Source of the DNA: Oscillatoriales cyanobacterium
Lineage (GTDB): Bacteria > Cyanobacteriota > Cyanobacteriia > Cyanobacteriales > Laspinemataceae
NCBI GenBank assembly: GCA_011390955.1
Contig: JAABRM010000027.1
Coordinates: forward strand, 1-64,000
Direction of reading: 5' to 3'
DNA: 64,000 bases
Made by a program: the position numbers and the translations under genes. Below, piece after piece: positions 7,889-18,873 of this stretch. The notes beneath the pieces were generated by a model that did no database searches, had not been told where the DNA came from, and was given only the letters and a program-made list of their open reading frames with translations. Each line of letters opens with the position of its first letter. Position 1 is the stretch's first letter.

Positions 7889-9190
7889 ATGTTTAAATCT
7901 TGGCGGATTCCGCTATTATTCAGCTTATTTTTGATTGCCCTGATTGCTTGCGCCAGAGGGGGAAATAGCGATCGCCCCCTCCAGGTTTGGGTTCATGCGG
8001 GGCAAGAAGCGGAACGGCAAATCATCACCGCACAAGTGCAACGGTTCAACCAGTCTGACCCAGAAATTCCCGTAGAACTGACCTTTATTCCCGAAGGTTC
8101 TTATAATTCCCAAGTGCAAGCAGCCGCCCTTTCCAGGGATTTACCGGATATTTTGGAGTTTGATGGCCCGTTTATTTACAACTATGTTTGGCAGCAAAAT
8201 CTAATGGCGATTGATGACATAATTTCTCCACAAGTGCGTCAGGATTTATTGCCTTCGATTATTGAACAAGGAACTTATGGCGATCGCCTCTATTCCGTGG
8301 GGACTTTTGACTCTGGTCTGGGACTGTACGGCAACCGCAAACAACTAGAAGCTGCCGGAGTTCGCCTTCCTCAAGGCAATGCTGATGCTTGGACTGTGGA
8401 GGAATTTAATCAAGTGTTGGCGGCTTTGGCCGCAAAAGACTCGGATGGGCAAGTGCTGGATTTAAAGTTGAATTATAGTGGCGAATGGTTTACTTATGGT
8501 TTTGCCCCGATTATTCATTCAGGGGGAGGGTCTTTACTTAAGCTGAGTGGGGATTTACTTCAAGCAAATGGTGCGATTAATAGCCCATTCGCGATCGCTG
8601 CGATGCAACAATTGCAATCTTGGATCCGGGGTGCCGATCGCCATCAAAGTTATGTGGATGTGAATCTTGATGATGCGGCTTTTACCAGTGGTCGAGTCGC
8701 CCTTTCTTGGGTGGGTCACTGGGCTTACCCAAGTTACGCCAAAGCATTGGGCGATGATTTGGTCTTGTTGCCGTTACCGAATTTTGGCGTCGGGTCAAAA
8801 ACTGCCCAAGGGTCTTGGAATTGGGGGATTACTCGTGATTGCCCTCACCCGAAAGCGGCAATGCAGTTTTTGGAGTTTCTCCTGCAACCAGAGGAAGTTT
8901 TGGCGATGACCAATGCGAATGGGGCAGTCCCAGGGACAAAAAGTGCGATCGCCCAATCCCCACTCTATGCAGAAGGCGGCCCATTGCGCTTATTTTCCGC
9001 CCAGCTTCTCAACGGCAAAACGGTTCCCCGACCGCAGACTCCCGGATATGCGATCGTCACTGCCGCCTTTCAACAAGCATTTAATAATATTCGTAATGGC
9101 ATGGATGTGTCACAAGCTTTGAATAAAGCCGCGACGACTATTGATATTGATATTGAAGATAATCAAGGCTATCCCACCGTGACTAGATAG
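7889..9190 (+). CDS. Sugar ABC transporter substrate-binding lipoprotein
   Basis: A 433-residue extracytoplasmic solute-binding protein of the MalE/UgpB class (family 1). The N-terminus has a basic start, a hydrophobic core and the lipobox LIAC with Cys at residue 21, so it should be a lipid-anchored receptor. Conserved family features include GQEAERQIITAQVQRFN, the DLPDILEFDGPF hinge segment, and ALSWVGHWAYP with GSWNWGI towards the C-terminus. I prefer the ATG at 7889 over the in-frame TTG at 7880. The next three genes complete a canonical importer. In cyanobacteria such systems take up glucosylglycerol, trehalose or sucrose (Ggt-type); the ligand here cannot be read from sequence. Confidence 0.9.
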   Translation: MFKSWRIPLLFSLFLIALIACARGGNSDRPLQVWVHAGQEAERQIITAQVQRFNQSDPEIPVELTFIPEGSYNSQVQAAALSRDLPDILEFDGPFIYNYVWQQNLMAIDDIISPQVRQDLLPSIIEQGTYGDRLYSVGTFDSGLGLYGNRKQLEAAGVRLPQGNADAWTVEEFNQVLAALAAKDSDGQVLDLKLNYSGEWFTYGFAPIIHSGGGSLLKLSGDLLQANGAINSPFAIAAMQQLQSWIRGADRHQSYVDVNLDDAAFTSGRVALSWVGHWAYPSYAKALGDDLVLLPLPNFGVGSKTAQGSWNWGITRDCPHPKAAMQFLEFLLQPEEVLAMTNANGAVPGTKSAIAQSPLYAEGGPLRLFSAQLLNGKTVPRPQTPGYAIVTAAFQQAFNNIRNGMDVSQALNKAATTIDIDIEDNQGYPTVTR

Positions 9191-9234
9191 GATGTATTTA
9201 ATTGATAATTTATAATTGACAATTAACAGTTCAA

Positions 9235-9320
9235 CATAATTATCAACCACCAACCATCAACTATCAACCACCAACCATCAACCACCAACCACCAACCATC
9301 AACCACCAACCACCAACTAT
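9235..9320. repeat. Short tandem repeat CCACCAACCATCAA
   Basis: A degenerate array built from CAACCACCAACCATCAACTATC words between the binding protein and the first permease. It is one of many such short tandem repeats in this window. Confidence 0.85.
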
Positions 9321-9362
9321 CGACCCCATAAATTTGTTCACAATAACTCGGATAAACGAACC

Positions 9363-10271
9363 ATGACTGACTACCAATCTGCCTCCAGCAAAGATGAGCG
9401 ACGCACGGCATGGCTATTTGTAGCCCCAGCCTTAATTGGCTTATTTATGTTTGTGGGTTTACCGTTTGCTTTGGCGGTGATTTTATCTCTGACAAATTTA
9501 CGCCTGGGTTCGCCACTGCCGTTAGAATTTTTAGGCTTAGAACAATATTATCGGATTTTTAAAGATCCGGCATTTTTGCGAGCCTTGTTAAATAATGGGA
9601 TTTTTGCTTTAGTCGTTGTGCCGGTGCAAACTGCGATCGCTTTGGGACTAGCCATATTGTTAAATCAACCATTAAAAGGAATGCCGATATTTAGAACATT
9701 TTTCTTTATGCCCGTGGTGTTTCCCATGTCCCTAGTTTCTGTGGTTTGGCTGTTAATCTATGCCCCTAATCCTGACGGAATGATGAACTCTTTTCTAGAA
9801 TTTATCACTTTCGGACTCTGGGAAACTACGGACTTTCTCCGCAATACTTGGTTGGCGTTACCGTCAATTATGCTGTTATCAATCTGGCAGGGAGTGGGCT
9901 TTCAAATGGTGATTCTTTTGGCGGGTTTACAGTCAATTCCCGGAAATTTATATGAAGCGGCAGCTATTGATGGCAGCAATAAACTGAATCAATTTATTTA
10001 TATCACTTTACCGCAGTTACGCAATGCCCTAATTTTTGTGATGTTAGTCACCTCAATTTTGGCGTTTCGGCTGTTCGATCAAGTGAAAATTATGACCCAA
10101 GGGGGGCCAAATGAGGCGACAACTACGGTGATGTATGAAGCGGTAAAAGCGGCATTTGAGCAACAGAAAATGGCTAAAGGTTCCGCGATGACTGTGGTAT
10201 TTTTCTTGGTCGTGTTGGGGATTACCGGATTGCAGCGAATTTTGCTGACACAAGAAAAAGCCATTGATTAG
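9363..10271 (+). CDS. Sugar ABC transporter permease, MalF-type
   Basis: A 302-residue inner-membrane permease with six predicted membrane segments, the first at LFVAPALIGLFMFVGLPFALA. The cytoplasmic EAA loop that contacts the ATPase is YEAAAIDGSNKLNQFIYITLPQL near residue 200. The N-terminus resembles MalF/UgpA-type subunits. It pairs with the MalG-type permease 53 bases downstream. A 170-base repeat-containing spacer separates it from the binding protein gene; all four genes point the same way and probably form one operon. Confidence 0.92.
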   Translation: MTDYQSASSKDERRTAWLFVAPALIGLFMFVGLPFALAVILSLTNLRLGSPLPLEFLGLEQYYRIFKDPAFLRALLNNGIFALVVVPVQTAIALGLAILLNQPLKGMPIFRTFFFMPVVFPMSLVSVVWLLIYAPNPDGMMNSFLEFITFGLWETTDFLRNTWLALPSIMLLSIWQGVGFQMVILLAGLQSIPGNLYEAAAIDGSNKLNQFIYITLPQLRNALIFVMLVTSILAFRLFDQVKIMTQGGPNEATTTVMYEAVKAAFEQQKMAKGSAMTVVFFLVVLGITGLQRILLTQEKAID

Positions 10272-10324
10272 AAAGCTGATATTTTTGTAATTTATTTTGC
10301 GATTAAGTTTGAATAAATAAGCCG

Positions 10325-11251
10325 ATGAAACAAGTTAATGGAAATCAGGAAAACCAAAAAAACGATCGGGCGATCGCGCCGATATGGATTATAGGGAATC
10401 AGTTTTTTTCCCATCCCAAACTTAAAGTCATCTTGCCTAAAATTGCCAGCTATTTGCTGCTAACGATTTTAGCTTGTTTATTTATGACCCCAATTTTATT
10501 TACGATTGTGGGCAGTTTAAAACCCGATGAATTAGTCTTAGCTGAGTCAGGAACAATAAAAGCTTTTATTCCCGATCGCATCTCTTGGCAAAATTATCGA
10601 GATGTCTTTGATCGAGTTAATTTTACCCGGTTTTTCCTCAACTCGGTGTTAATTAATAGCTTAATTGTCCTCAGCGGATTACTGGTGAATTCAATGGCGG
10701 CTTATGCTTTTGCCCGAATGCAATGGCGCGGTCGGGATTTATTCTTTGCCGTGGTGTTAGCCTTAATGATTATTCCCTTTGAAGCGATCGCCGTTCCTTT
10801 ATTTTTCCAAATTACCTTAATGGGATGGCGCAACACTTATATTGGCCAAATTATTCCTTTTATTGCCAATGCGTTTTCCATCTATCTTTTTTATACCTTT
10901 TTTATCGATTTACCCAAGGAATTAGAAGAAGCGGCGCGGGTTGATGGGGCAAGCACATTGCGAATATTTTGGGAAATTATTGTGCCGATTTCTCAGCCAG
11001 TTTTCGCCACCGTTGCCATTCTCACCTTTTTAACCCAATGGGGATCATTTTTATGGCCAGTGATGGTGACAGTGGGAGAAAATGTCCGCCCTTTACCCTT
11101 GGCGATCGCGGAATTTCAGACCTTACCGCCCTTACAATGGGGAGATATTATGGCCTTTGGGGTGATGATGGTTGCCCCGATCTTAGGCATCTTTTTACTA
11201 TTTCAAAAATGGTTTGTCAAAGGCGTTGCCGCTTCGGGAATTAAAGGATAA
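10325..11251 (+). CDS. Sugar ABC transporter permease, MalG-type
   Basis: A 308-residue permease, the second membrane subunit of the importer. A ~30-residue hydrophilic N-terminus precedes the first membrane helix (YLLLTILACLFMTPILFTIVG). The periplasmic signature SLKPDELV follows, and the EAA loop is LEEAARVDGASTLRIFWEIIVPIS near residue 205. The C-terminus FQKWFVKGVAASGIKG is the classical MalG/UgpE ending. It lies 53 bases after the MalF-type gene and 109 bases before the ATPase gene. Confidence 0.93.
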   Translation: MKQVNGNQENQKNDRAIAPIWIIGNQFFSHPKLKVILPKIASYLLLTILACLFMTPILFTIVGSLKPDELVLAESGTIKAFIPDRISWQNYRDVFDRVNFTRFFLNSVLINSLIVLSGLLVNSMAAYAFARMQWRGRDLFFAVVLALMIIPFEAIAVPLFFQITLMGWRNTYIGQIIPFIANAFSIYLFYTFFIDLPKELEEAARVDGASTLRIFWEIIVPISQPVFATVAILTFLTQWGSFLWPVMVTVGENVRPLPLAIAEFQTLPPLQWGDIMAFGVMMVAPILGIFLLFQKWFVKGVAASGIKG

Positions 11252-11292
11252 GTTGGTAATTAATTCCTGATGAGTTCCTCCGAAAGTCTCAA

Positions 11293-11337
11293 AAAAATAA
11301 CCAACAATAACCAACAATAACCAACAATAACCAAATA
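11293..11337. repeat. Short tandem repeat AACCAACAAT
   Basis: Three to four copies of AACCAACAAT between the second permease and the ATPase gene. Confidence 0.85.
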
Positions 11338-11360
11338 ATCCCTACCCAACAAAAAAAATC

Positions 11361-12551
11361 ATGGCTTCTGTAGAATTCCAAAACATTTTCAAAGTTTATC
11401 CCAATGGCTATACAGCCCTAAAAAATCTCTCCTTAGAGATTAAAGATGGTGAATTTTTGGTATTTGTCGGCCCATCCGGTTGTGGCAAGTCTACCGCTTT
11501 GCGAATATTAGCGGGTTTAGAAGAAATTAGCGCCGGTAAATTAATCATTGGGGGACAAGTGGTTAACCATCAAACTCCACAGCAACGGAATATTGCGATG
11601 GTATTTCAAAATTACGCTCTTTATCCTCACATGACCGTGCGGCAAAATATGGAATTTCCCTTAAAAATGATGAAAATGTCGCAGTCAGAACGGCAAAAGC
11701 GGGTGATGGCAGCAGCGGCAAAATTGGGCTTAACGGAATTGCTGGATCGTAAACCCAAGCAAATGTCTGGAGGACAGCGGCAACGAGTAGCAATGGGTCG
11801 GGCGATCGTCAGAAATCCGGCGGTATTTTTGATGGATGAACCGTTGTCTAATTTAGATGCAAAAATGCGCGTACAAATTAGAACAGAAATTGCTCAATTG
11901 CAGCGGCTTATGGCCACGACCACGGTTTATGTCACCCATGACCAAGTGGAAGCGATGACTATGGGCGATCGCGTGGCAGTGATGCGCGGGGGTGAACTGC
12001 AACAAATTGCTTCACCGCAAGCACTTTATGACCAGCCTGCCAATATTTTTGTGGGCAGTTTTATTGGGTCTCCGGCGATGAATATTTTCCAGACCCAACT
12101 AAGTAAAAATGAAAGGGGAATGTTTCTGATTGATTTTGCCGGAAAACCGTTAATTTTAAACCCAGAAACGGTACATCGCTATCCAACATTAGACAATTAT
12201 CTGAATCAGCCTATTTTAGCGGGTTTCCGACCAGAAGCATTTTTTTATCCTCCGACAAAAGTCCCCAACTCGGCTCAAATTCAGGTGGAGGTAGTCACGG
12301 TGGAAGCCCTCGGTCACGAAATGATTGTTTATTTTCAGGCAACGGTGGCTAAAATTGAGGTAGAAGATAACCGGGACGGGGTAGGTCGGCAGATGACACC
12401 AATGCCCTCAAAAAATACCGAGAAAAACGCCGCAATTTTAATTGCCAGAGTCCCTGCATCCCCGGAAATTCAAACTCACTCTCCATTAACCTTGGCAGTG
12501 GATGCTAAAAAAGTCTATTTATTTGCCACAGATGGTCAGGCGATCGCCTAG
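11361..12551 (+). CDS. Sugar ABC transporter ATP-binding protein, MalK/UgpC-type
   Basis: A 396-residue ATPase that powers the importer. Walker A is GPSGCGKST near residue 37, the Q-loop is VFQNYALYPHMTV, the ABC signature is MSGGQRQRVAMGRAI near 134, Walker B is VFLMDEPLSNLDA near 155, and the H-loop is VYVTHDQVEAMTMGD. The C-terminal 150 residues form the MOBP/OB-fold regulatory domain of the MalK class, with FVGSFIGSPAMNI at its beginning. This domain is slightly extended by a hydrophilic insert around residues 330-355 (DNRDGVGRQMTPMPSKN). Encoding the ATPase beside the permeases suggests a dedicated energiser. Confidence 0.95.
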   Translation: MASVEFQNIFKVYPNGYTALKNLSLEIKDGEFLVFVGPSGCGKSTALRILAGLEEISAGKLIIGGQVVNHQTPQQRNIAMVFQNYALYPHMTVRQNMEFPLKMMKMSQSERQKRVMAAAAKLGLTELLDRKPKQMSGGQRQRVAMGRAIVRNPAVFLMDEPLSNLDAKMRVQIRTEIAQLQRLMATTTVYVTHDQVEAMTMGDRVAVMRGGELQQIASPQALYDQPANIFVGSFIGSPAMNIFQTQLSKNERGMFLIDFAGKPLILNPETVHRYPTLDNYLNQPILAGFRPEAFFYPPTKVPNSAQIQVEVVTVEALGHEMIVYFQATVAKIEVEDNRDGVGRQMTPMPSKNTEKNAAILIARVPASPEIQTHSPLTLAVDAKKVYLFATDGQAIA

Positions 12552-13066
12552 AAGGTGACAGGTTTGAATCACCGGGTTTTCGATCTTTGCCCAATTTAGG
12601 GTAAAATTGGGAAGAAAACCGGGCAGATCCCACGACTATACCAACAGTCTGGATTTTCTGCTGTCAGCCGTCTGCATCGACATTTCCAGGGATTGCTCGG
12701 GCGGACTTTTTTCAACTAAAATTAGATATACATTGATTCGCAGGGCTTCCCAGCGCCAAAAACCCAATGATTTGGCGGTGAACTGAAGCCTTGCTTAAAC
12801 TTCCATTACACCTCTTGCTTTTATAGCGGGTTGATCCCCTCAACCCCTCCTTAAAAGCGCCAATCGGATGAGGGAGAATTTTGCACTCGTGTCTATTCTC
12901 TCCGGTAGATTTCGGAGATTTACCGGATGTACCGGAGGTAAAAATGGTTAATGATTTCGCGAATGTTTGTGGATTTTTCTGGTTAGTCAAGTTACTCTGA
13001 CAAAATTATGACTTGAATCCTGAAAAATTATCTACCAATCCAACCGAATACTCCATGAGAATTTAG
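12552..13066. other. Intergenic region with nested inverted repeat
   Basis: About 515 bases without a convincing gene. At 12590-12611 CCCAATTT / AAATTGGG can pair, nested within GGTTTTC / GAAAACC, just after the ATPase gene; it could act as a transcript end although no T-run follows. The remainder includes a CCGGAGGTA/ACCGGATGT palindromic patch near 12900-12940. A minus-strand open frame here (12712-12990) has no family features and I do not call it. Confidence 0.4.
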
Positions 13067-16000
13067 ATGATGAATTTATTAGAACAAATCAACAGGGCGA
13101 TCGATCGACTCGAAACCTCAGAGGATGTTTTAGATAGTGCTGCCTCTGAATCATCTTCCGAGCAAATTCAGCAGTTAATCGATCTATTATCTGAAGTAGA
13201 CAATTCAAGCGAACCGGAGACTAAAACCCCGCTTAATTCAACTCAGGAGATTCATCATCTCACCAAGTTACTCTTGCAAGAATTAGACAGTTGCAGCGAT
13301 CGCACGGCAGATGAATCGCGGCGTGCCGATGAGATCGATCGCTTGCTGGATCTGCTTTTTAATTTGGTGAAATCTTCTGAAAATGGCGACTTTTACTCCC
13401 CAGAAGCTGTCCCGAATTCGAGCGGCAATTCCTTGAATGAAATTTCGTCTGATGCACAAGTTTTCAGGGATTTAAGCCCAGAGAATTATCACGATTATTC
13501 AGAGGATGACTTTCGGACAATTTCCGAATTTTTCCAAAGTTTTTCCGGGTCTAAACCGGAAAAAAACCCAGGGGCGGTTTTCGAAATCACCGATACAGAT
13601 CCATTGGGAGAAGCCGAATTTTCCGGGGTGAATCAACCCCCGATTGATGAGTTAGAAAAAGTCAGTACCAGGTCAGAACCAGAGTTACAGTCAGACATTA
13701 GATTAGAGTCAGAAGCGGAACCAGAACCAGAGCAATGCCGCCCAGGGGATCCCTTACAGGAATCGCCTCAAGTGGAAGCAGAACCACTCCCCGAACCGGA
13801 TACAGAAGAAGTGGCTCGTTCTTTGGAAGTTTTGCGTCAACTGATGTTTTCTAGTCAGTCACCCCAGACTAACCAAGGAAAAGCGGTTAATGCTGAAAAT
13901 GTCTCGATCGCCACCACAAATTCATGGCCAAATTCACCGTTAGAGGATGAGGTTTCATCAGCCCAAAAATTAGAAAATTATTCAGAGGATCGCCTGTCAA
14001 ATATTTCCGAGGATATCGCCAATCAGGGTAATTTTTCAGCCGAAGCAACTGACCGGGAATCGGTAAATAATGAACCGATTAATCTGGCACAGATAAATAA
14101 TGAACCGATTAATCCGGCACAGGAAATTAATGAACAGATTAATCTGGCACAGGAAATTAATGAACCGATTAATTCTGGTCAAAATTTCGAGTTTGTCGCC
14201 GTCGAAGTCTTAGCACCTTTAAAGGAAGAGTCACTAGAAACTGGCAGTAAATCTGATTTTGAGATGCTGCAAAGTCTTTTGGTAAATCCAGAAGTCGATC
14301 CCCTGCGAAAGTTGAATCAAGAACTGGGTGAAAAACTTTCACACATCGATCGCCAAATTCATAATCCCCAAAATTTGATTAATTTGCTGATGCCGGTGAT
14401 TGCCGAACTTTTAAGTCTGAAAGTAGAAGAATCTAAAGAGGATATTTCGCGGGCGATCGCGCCAATTATTGACCAAGCAATTCAAGAGCGATCGCTGCAA
14501 GATAAAAGCGCCATGAGTGCGGTTTTAGCTACTTTGATTCCCGAAGCTATTTCTTACCAAATTAAACAAGCCCCAGAAGATATTGCTAAGGCACTCGCCC
14601 CGGAAATTGCTCCGGCAATTCGGGAACAAATTAAGCTAGATCGAGCGGCGATCGCTAACGTCCTGGCTCCCCAAATGGGCGACGCCATTAAAGAGCAAAT
14701 AAAACTAGAACAAGAAGCAATGGTAGATGCCCTCTATCCGGTGATTGGTTCTACCGTTGCTAGATACATTGCTGAAGCCATTAAGGATATTAATGAAAAG
14801 ATTGCTAGAGCCCTCAGCGGCCAAACAATTCGCCGGAAAATCCAAGCCAGACTTCAGGGAGTTTCTGAAGGAGAACTAATTTTTAAAGAGGCGATCGCTT
14901 CTCGAGTACAAGGAGTATTTTTAATTCACAAACAGTCGGGGTTAATTATTTCCGAAGCCCAACCCTCTGAAGAAAATCAACTAGAGTCAGAAATGGTGGG
15001 GGGAATGCTGACGGCAATTCGCAGCTTTGTCAATGACTGCATTGTCCAGACCGGAGAACTTGCCGAGTTAGATGATATTGAATATGGTTTGTCCACGATT
15101 AAATTAGAAGTAGCAGGCTATTGCTATCTAGCGGTATTAATCAAAGGGGATCATCCGCCCAAACAATTGGTGGCTCAAATCAGAAAAACTCTCAGCAAAA
15201 TTGTTTTATATCACAGTAGCGCCGTTCAAGAATTTGACGGCGATCCTGACACTATTCCCCAAGAAATTCATCAAATGCTGGGTGAGTTAATCACTGTTAG
15301 TGAAGCGAAAAAGCCTAAAGGTTATCCCCCTTTACTGCAATTATTACTGATAGTTGCAGTTGGGGTAATTTTTGCCCCTTTCGGCTGGCAATTTTATCAA
15401 AATTCCCTAGAGCGTCGCCAGGAAACTCAAGTATTAAATGCCTTGGATGCTGACCCAGAGTTAAGGATTTATCCTTGGAAGATTCAAGTAAACGAAGATA
15501 CTGTCACCGTCCGGGGTAAAGTACCCAATCCAATGCTGCGTTCTCAAGCGGAAAACCTGGTCAAAAATGCCGTCCCAACTTTGAAGTTAAATAATCAAAT
15601 TATTGCCCCTGAGAAATCCTCACTGCACAAGTCCGTTGAGGATGAAGTCAATCGCGTGGCGGAAACACTGAATAAAATGGCGGGGATTTCTATTACGGTG
15701 AAATATGTTGAGGGCAAGGTCAATGTAGAAGGTACGGTGATTCAGGAACGAGATAGTCAGAATATTGCCCAAGCTTTTGGCAATATTCCTGGAGTGACCG
15801 GAGTAGTTAGTGCGATCCAACTGCAACCTTTAAGGATTGACACGCGGATTTACTTTGAGCAAAATTCTAGTACAATTAAGCCAGAAGATGTGAAAACAAA
15901 ACTGGTTGAAATTCAAAGGTTTTTAACTCAATATCCCCAAGTGCATTTAAATATTGTCGGTTACAGCGATCGCACGGGTCAGCGCTCCCGCAACCAGGTT

Positions 16001-16177
16001 TTAGCACTCCAGCGGGCTGAAACTGTCCAAAAAGCACTGATCTCTATGGGGATCGCTCCGGAACGGCTGAATATTTCCGCCAATCCAGAACCCCCCATTG
16101 ATGTGGATCGAAGCCAACCGCAATGGCAGCATCGATCTGTGATTTTTTACCCAGCGATCCCGCATTCTAATGAATGA
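13067..16177 (+). CDS. OmpA-family envelope protein with Roadblock-like and BON domains
   Basis: A 1036-residue modular protein. Residues 1-390 are acidic and disordered and include four ~10-residue repeats of the form NNEPINLAQ near 332-375. Residues ~430-600 contain helical repeats (APQMGDAIKEQIKLEQEAMVDALYPVIG). Residues ~605-720 look like a Roadblock/LC7-type module (SRVQGVFLIHKQSGLIISEA). A single membrane segment lies near 751 (LLQLLLIVAVGVIFAPFGW). Two BON-like modules (~795-922) and a C-terminal OmpA peptidoglycan-binding domain (IYFEQNSSTIKPE, GYSDRTGQRSRN) follow. It should therefore sit in the inner membrane with the OmpA part gripping peptidoglycan and the Roadblock-like part in the cytoplasm, where it could touch the Rab-like GTPase encoded in the same cluster. 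Confidence 0.85.
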   Translation: MMNLLEQINRAIDRLETSEDVLDSAASESSSEQIQQLIDLLSEVDNSSEPETKTPLNSTQEIHHLTKLLLQELDSCSDRTADESRRADEIDRLLDLLFNLVKSSENGDFYSPEAVPNSSGNSLNEISSDAQVFRDLSPENYHDYSEDDFRTISEFFQSFSGSKPEKNPGAVFEITDTDPLGEAEFSGVNQPPIDELEKVSTRSEPELQSDIRLESEAEPEPEQCRPGDPLQESPQVEAEPLPEPDTEEVARSLEVLRQLMFSSQSPQTNQGKAVNAENVSIATTNSWPNSPLEDEVSSAQKLENYSEDRLSNISEDIANQGNFSAEATDRESVNNEPINLAQINNEPINPAQEINEQINLAQEINEPINSGQNFEFVAVEVLAPLKEESLETGSKSDFEMLQSLLVNPEVDPLRKLNQELGEKLSHIDRQIHNPQNLINLLMPVIAELLSLKVEESKEDISRAIAPIIDQAIQERSLQDKSAMSAVLATLIPEAISYQIKQAPEDIAKALAPEIAPAIREQIKLDRAAIANVLAPQMGDAIKEQIKLEQEAMVDALYPVIGSTVARYIAEAIKDINEKIARALSGQTIRRKIQARLQGVSEGELIFKEAIASRVQGVFLIHKQSGLIISEAQPSEENQLESEMVGGMLTAIRSFVNDCIVQTGELAELDDIEYGLSTIKLEVAGYCYLAVLIKGDHPPKQLVAQIRKTLSKIVLYHSSAVQEFDGDPDTIPQEIHQMLGELITVSEAKKPKGYPPLLQLLLIVAVGVIFAPFGWQFYQNSLERRQETQVLNALDADPELRIYPWKIQVNEDTVTVRGKVPNPMLRSQAENLVKNAVPTLKLNNQIIAPEKSSLHKSVEDEVNRVAETLNKMAGISITVKYVEGKVNVEGTVIQERDSQNIAQAFGNIPGVTGVVSAIQLQPLRIDTRIYFEQNSSTIKPEDVKTKLVEIQRFLTQYPQVHLNIVGYSDRTGQRSRNQVLALQRAETVQKALISMGIAPERLNISANPEPPIDVDRSQPQWQHRSVIFYPAIPHSNE

Positions 16178-16396
16178 TCTTCCTTGAGTTTGTCCGAGCG
16201 ATCGCGCTAATTTTGCCCTAAAGTAATCTTGGAAATGCGTCAAGCAAAGCGATCGCTTTGGCAGCGCGAATCGCCGGACTTACAGATAAAATTACCGCTT
16301 TCTACCCATCTTTCAGAGTTCTTTTCTGTTGGTTTTCCCTTACTAATGTTCTCAGCTTTTCCTTTTTTCGATCCTTTTTCCCTGAAACCTATTCTT

Positions 16397-18826
16397 ATGA
16401 AACGTTTACTTAAAAAACTGCTTCAACCCCGTCATTTAGAATATCTAGAAGTTAATGAATCGTTGCAAATTATCGATATGTCCAGTGGCGTCAAAGACTT
16501 GGCGGACGATCCCGCTGAAGTCAAACCCGGAAATGATATCCGCTTGGGCTTTCCAGAATTTTTTGGCATGGAAGAAATTATCCAAGACGTGCTGGAAGAA
16601 AAACAGGACAATCTTGAGTTAAAAGGGATTGCCCGTTGTGACGATCCGCAGCAACCTTTATATGTTGATTTATATGCAATCTCTTATCCCGATGATGATT
16701 TACCTGTTAACCGATTAATTATTTTAGTTGAAGACACGACAGATCGCATGATCATGGCTCAGAAATTAGTTCAGCAGAATAATGAAACTACTTTATTATA
16801 CAATGAATTAAAAATTGCCAAAAATTATATAGATCGGATTATTGGTTCGATGACAGATGCCTTGTTAGTCACGAACAAAGACGGAAAAATTAAAACGATT
16901 AATCCAGCCACTAATTATTTATTTAAGTATACAAGTGCAGAATTAATTAATCAATCAATTCTTTTAATTATTCCCAATGATGCAATTATCCCCAAAGTTC
17001 CCAGGCAAGAGCAGAACGATCGAAAAATTTTTGAAGATCGAGAATTTATGGGACAGACCAAAGAAGGCAAAGAAATTATTATATCTTTTTCTTGTTCATG
17101 GATTAAAAAAACTACCCATGACTTACCCGAATTTGTTTATATTGGTCGAGACATTACCGCGCGAAAACAGGCGGAACAAGCTTTGGAGTATGCCAAAAGA
17201 GAAGCGGAGTTTGCCGCCAAAATTAAAAGTAATTTTTTAGCCAATATGAGCCATGAAATTCGCACTCCGATGAATGCAATTTTAGGCATGACCGAACTAT
17301 TATTAATGACTCCCTTAACCCCAGAACAGATAGATTTTGCCACCACCATTAACCAAAGTAGTGAATCCCTGCTAGGGCTAATTAATGAGATTTTGGATTT
17401 GGCCAAACTTGAAGCCGGTCAAATGAAATTAGAAAAAGCCAACTTTAATTTATCGATTTTTTTAGAAAAAGTTGTAGATACTTTAAGTGCTACCGCCCAT
17501 AAAAAAAATATTGAAATTACCTTTTTGATTCCTAATAATGTTCCCAATAATATTCAAGGTGACTGCAAAAAGCTAGAACATATATTGACTAATTTAGTTT
17601 CTAATGGGATTAAGTTTACTCAAAAGGGAGAAGTATATATTCAGGTAGAACTCCTAGAAGAAACTGAAGATAATCTAGTGCTTTATTTTATCGTCAGCGA
17701 CACAGGGATTGGCATCAATTCGACGGATATGGGCAAAATTTTTAAACCTTTTTCTCAGTTAGATGGCAGTACAACTCGCCAATATGGTGGTACTGGTTTA
17801 GGACTCGCGATTTGCAAGCAATTAGTCACCATGATGGGAGGAAAAATTGGCGTCAATAGTCAAGTTGGAGAAGGATCGGACTTTTGGTTGACCCTTCCTT
17901 TTGCGAAACAGTCCTATTCTCAAGTCCCGGTAAAAATTGCTTCGCCTTTAAAAGATTACCATGTCTTAACGATCGATGACAATATCAATCATTGTTATAT
18001 GATTCGCAATTACCTCAGCGATTGGGAAGTGAAAGTTACTGAAGCGAATACCGCCGAAGAAGCTTGGAACTTTTTGCAAAAATCTTCCCATCAACCTGGG
18101 GACAAAGTTTATGATTTGATCTTGATTGATGCGGAAATTTCTGGGGTGGATGGTGTCACATTCGGTAAGACCATTAAGGAAAATCCTCGTTTGGCTTCAA
18201 TTCCACTAATTTTGATGCGATCGAGTCAGCAACAAGAACTCGCAAGACAATGCCTGGATCTAGGATTTTTCGCAGATTTAGTTAAGCCGGTGAAAGCTGC
18301 TCGATTGTTTGATTTGGCGATCGCCGCTGTAAAAACTCCCGTACCTAAAGAAATCGATTCCCCAGAGGTATTAATATCTACTGGTCTACAAACCGAGAAA
18401 GTTGAAGATCGGCGATTAAAAATTTTACTTGCTGAAGATAATGTGGTAAATCAGAAAGTGGCGCTGAAACTGCTGGAAAATCTGGGATATACTGCGGATG
18501 TGGTGACAAATGGCGCCGAAGCGATTCAGCGTTTGGAACAGATGTCTTATGATGTGGTATTAATGGATTGCCAAATGCCTGTGCTGGATGGATACCAGGC
18601 CACTCAAGAAATCCGCCGTCGCTGGACTGCCGATCGCCTAGAAGCCACTCAAATCATTCGTCGTCCTGTGGTAATTGCCATGACTGCGAATGCCATGAGT
18701 CACGACGAACAGCTATGTCTAGATGCGGGGATGGATGATTATATTAGTAAACCTGTACGTTTGGAACAACTTCGCGCTATACTGACCCATTGGACAGAAA
18801 AGCTTTTTGAACAATCATTTTCCTAA
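16397..18826 (+). CDS. Hybrid sensor histidine kinase
   Basis: An 809-residue cytoplasmic hybrid kinase. Residues 1-115 are an input domain ([18 protein letters not shown] and on) shared with the kinase at 19605. A PAS domain (~145-260) follows, then HisKA with phospho-acceptor His in [13 protein letters not shown] near 284, HATPase with [18 protein letters not shown] and GTGLGLAI, a first receiver with [13 protein letters not shown] near 574, and a second receiver with [14 protein letters not shown] near 719. I place the start at the ATG at 16397 because it aligns exactly with the start of the paralogue; an in-frame ATG at 16229 would add 56 residues of non-homologous sequence. No output domain is present, so a phosphorelay or protein interaction is expected. 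Confidence 0.9.
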   Translation: MKRLLKKLLQPRHLEYLEVNESLQIIDMSSGVKDLADDPAEVKPGNDIRLGFPEFFGMEEIIQDVLEEKQDNLELKGIARCDDPQQPLYVDLYAISYPDDDLPVNRLIILVEDTTDRMIMAQKLVQQNNETTLLYNELKIAKNYIDRIIGSMTDALLVTNKDGKIKTINPATNYLFKYTSAELINQSILLIIPNDAIIPKVPRQEQNDRKIFEDREFMGQTKEGKEIIISFSCSWIKKTTHDLPEFVYIGRDITARKQAEQALEYAKREAEFAAKIKSNFLANMSHEIRTPMNAILGMTELLLMTPLTPEQIDFATTINQSSESLLGLINEILDLAKLEAGQMKLEKANFNLSIFLEKVVDTLSATAHKKNIEITFLIPNNVPNNIQGDCKKLEHILTNLVSNGIKFTQKGEVYIQVELLEETEDNLVLYFIVSDTGIGINSTDMGKIFKPFSQLDGSTTRQYGGTGLGLAICKQLVTMMGGKIGVNSQVGEGSDFWLTLPFAKQSYSQVPVKIASPLKDYHVLTIDDNINHCYMIRNYLSDWEVKVTEANTAEEAWNFLQKSSHQPGDKVYDLILIDAEISGVDGVTFGKTIKENPRLASIPLILMRSSQQQELARQCLDLGFFADLVKPVKAARLFDLAIAAVKTPVPKEIDSPEVLISTGLQTEKVEDRRLKILLAEDNVVNQKVALKLLENLGYTADVVTNGAEAIQRLEQMSYDVVLMDCQMPVLDGYQATQEIRRRWTADRLEATQIIRRPVVIAMTANAMSHDEQLCLDAGMDDYISKPVRLEQLRAILTHWTEKLFEQSFS

Positions 18827-18873
18827 GCGAAAGATTTGTGTCCAGGGCGAACGGGGCCATATAATTTGCATCA

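Noticed and set aside
7889-12551. Naming the ABC importer ggtBCDA (glucosylglycerol)
   Set aside because: The gene order fits several cyanobacterial sugar importers, and ligand specificity cannot be read from these sequences by eye.
12712-12990. Minus-strand open frame of 92 codons after the ABC transporter ATPase
   Set aside because: Composition is unlike the neighbours, there is no ribosome binding site, and no family feature is seen.
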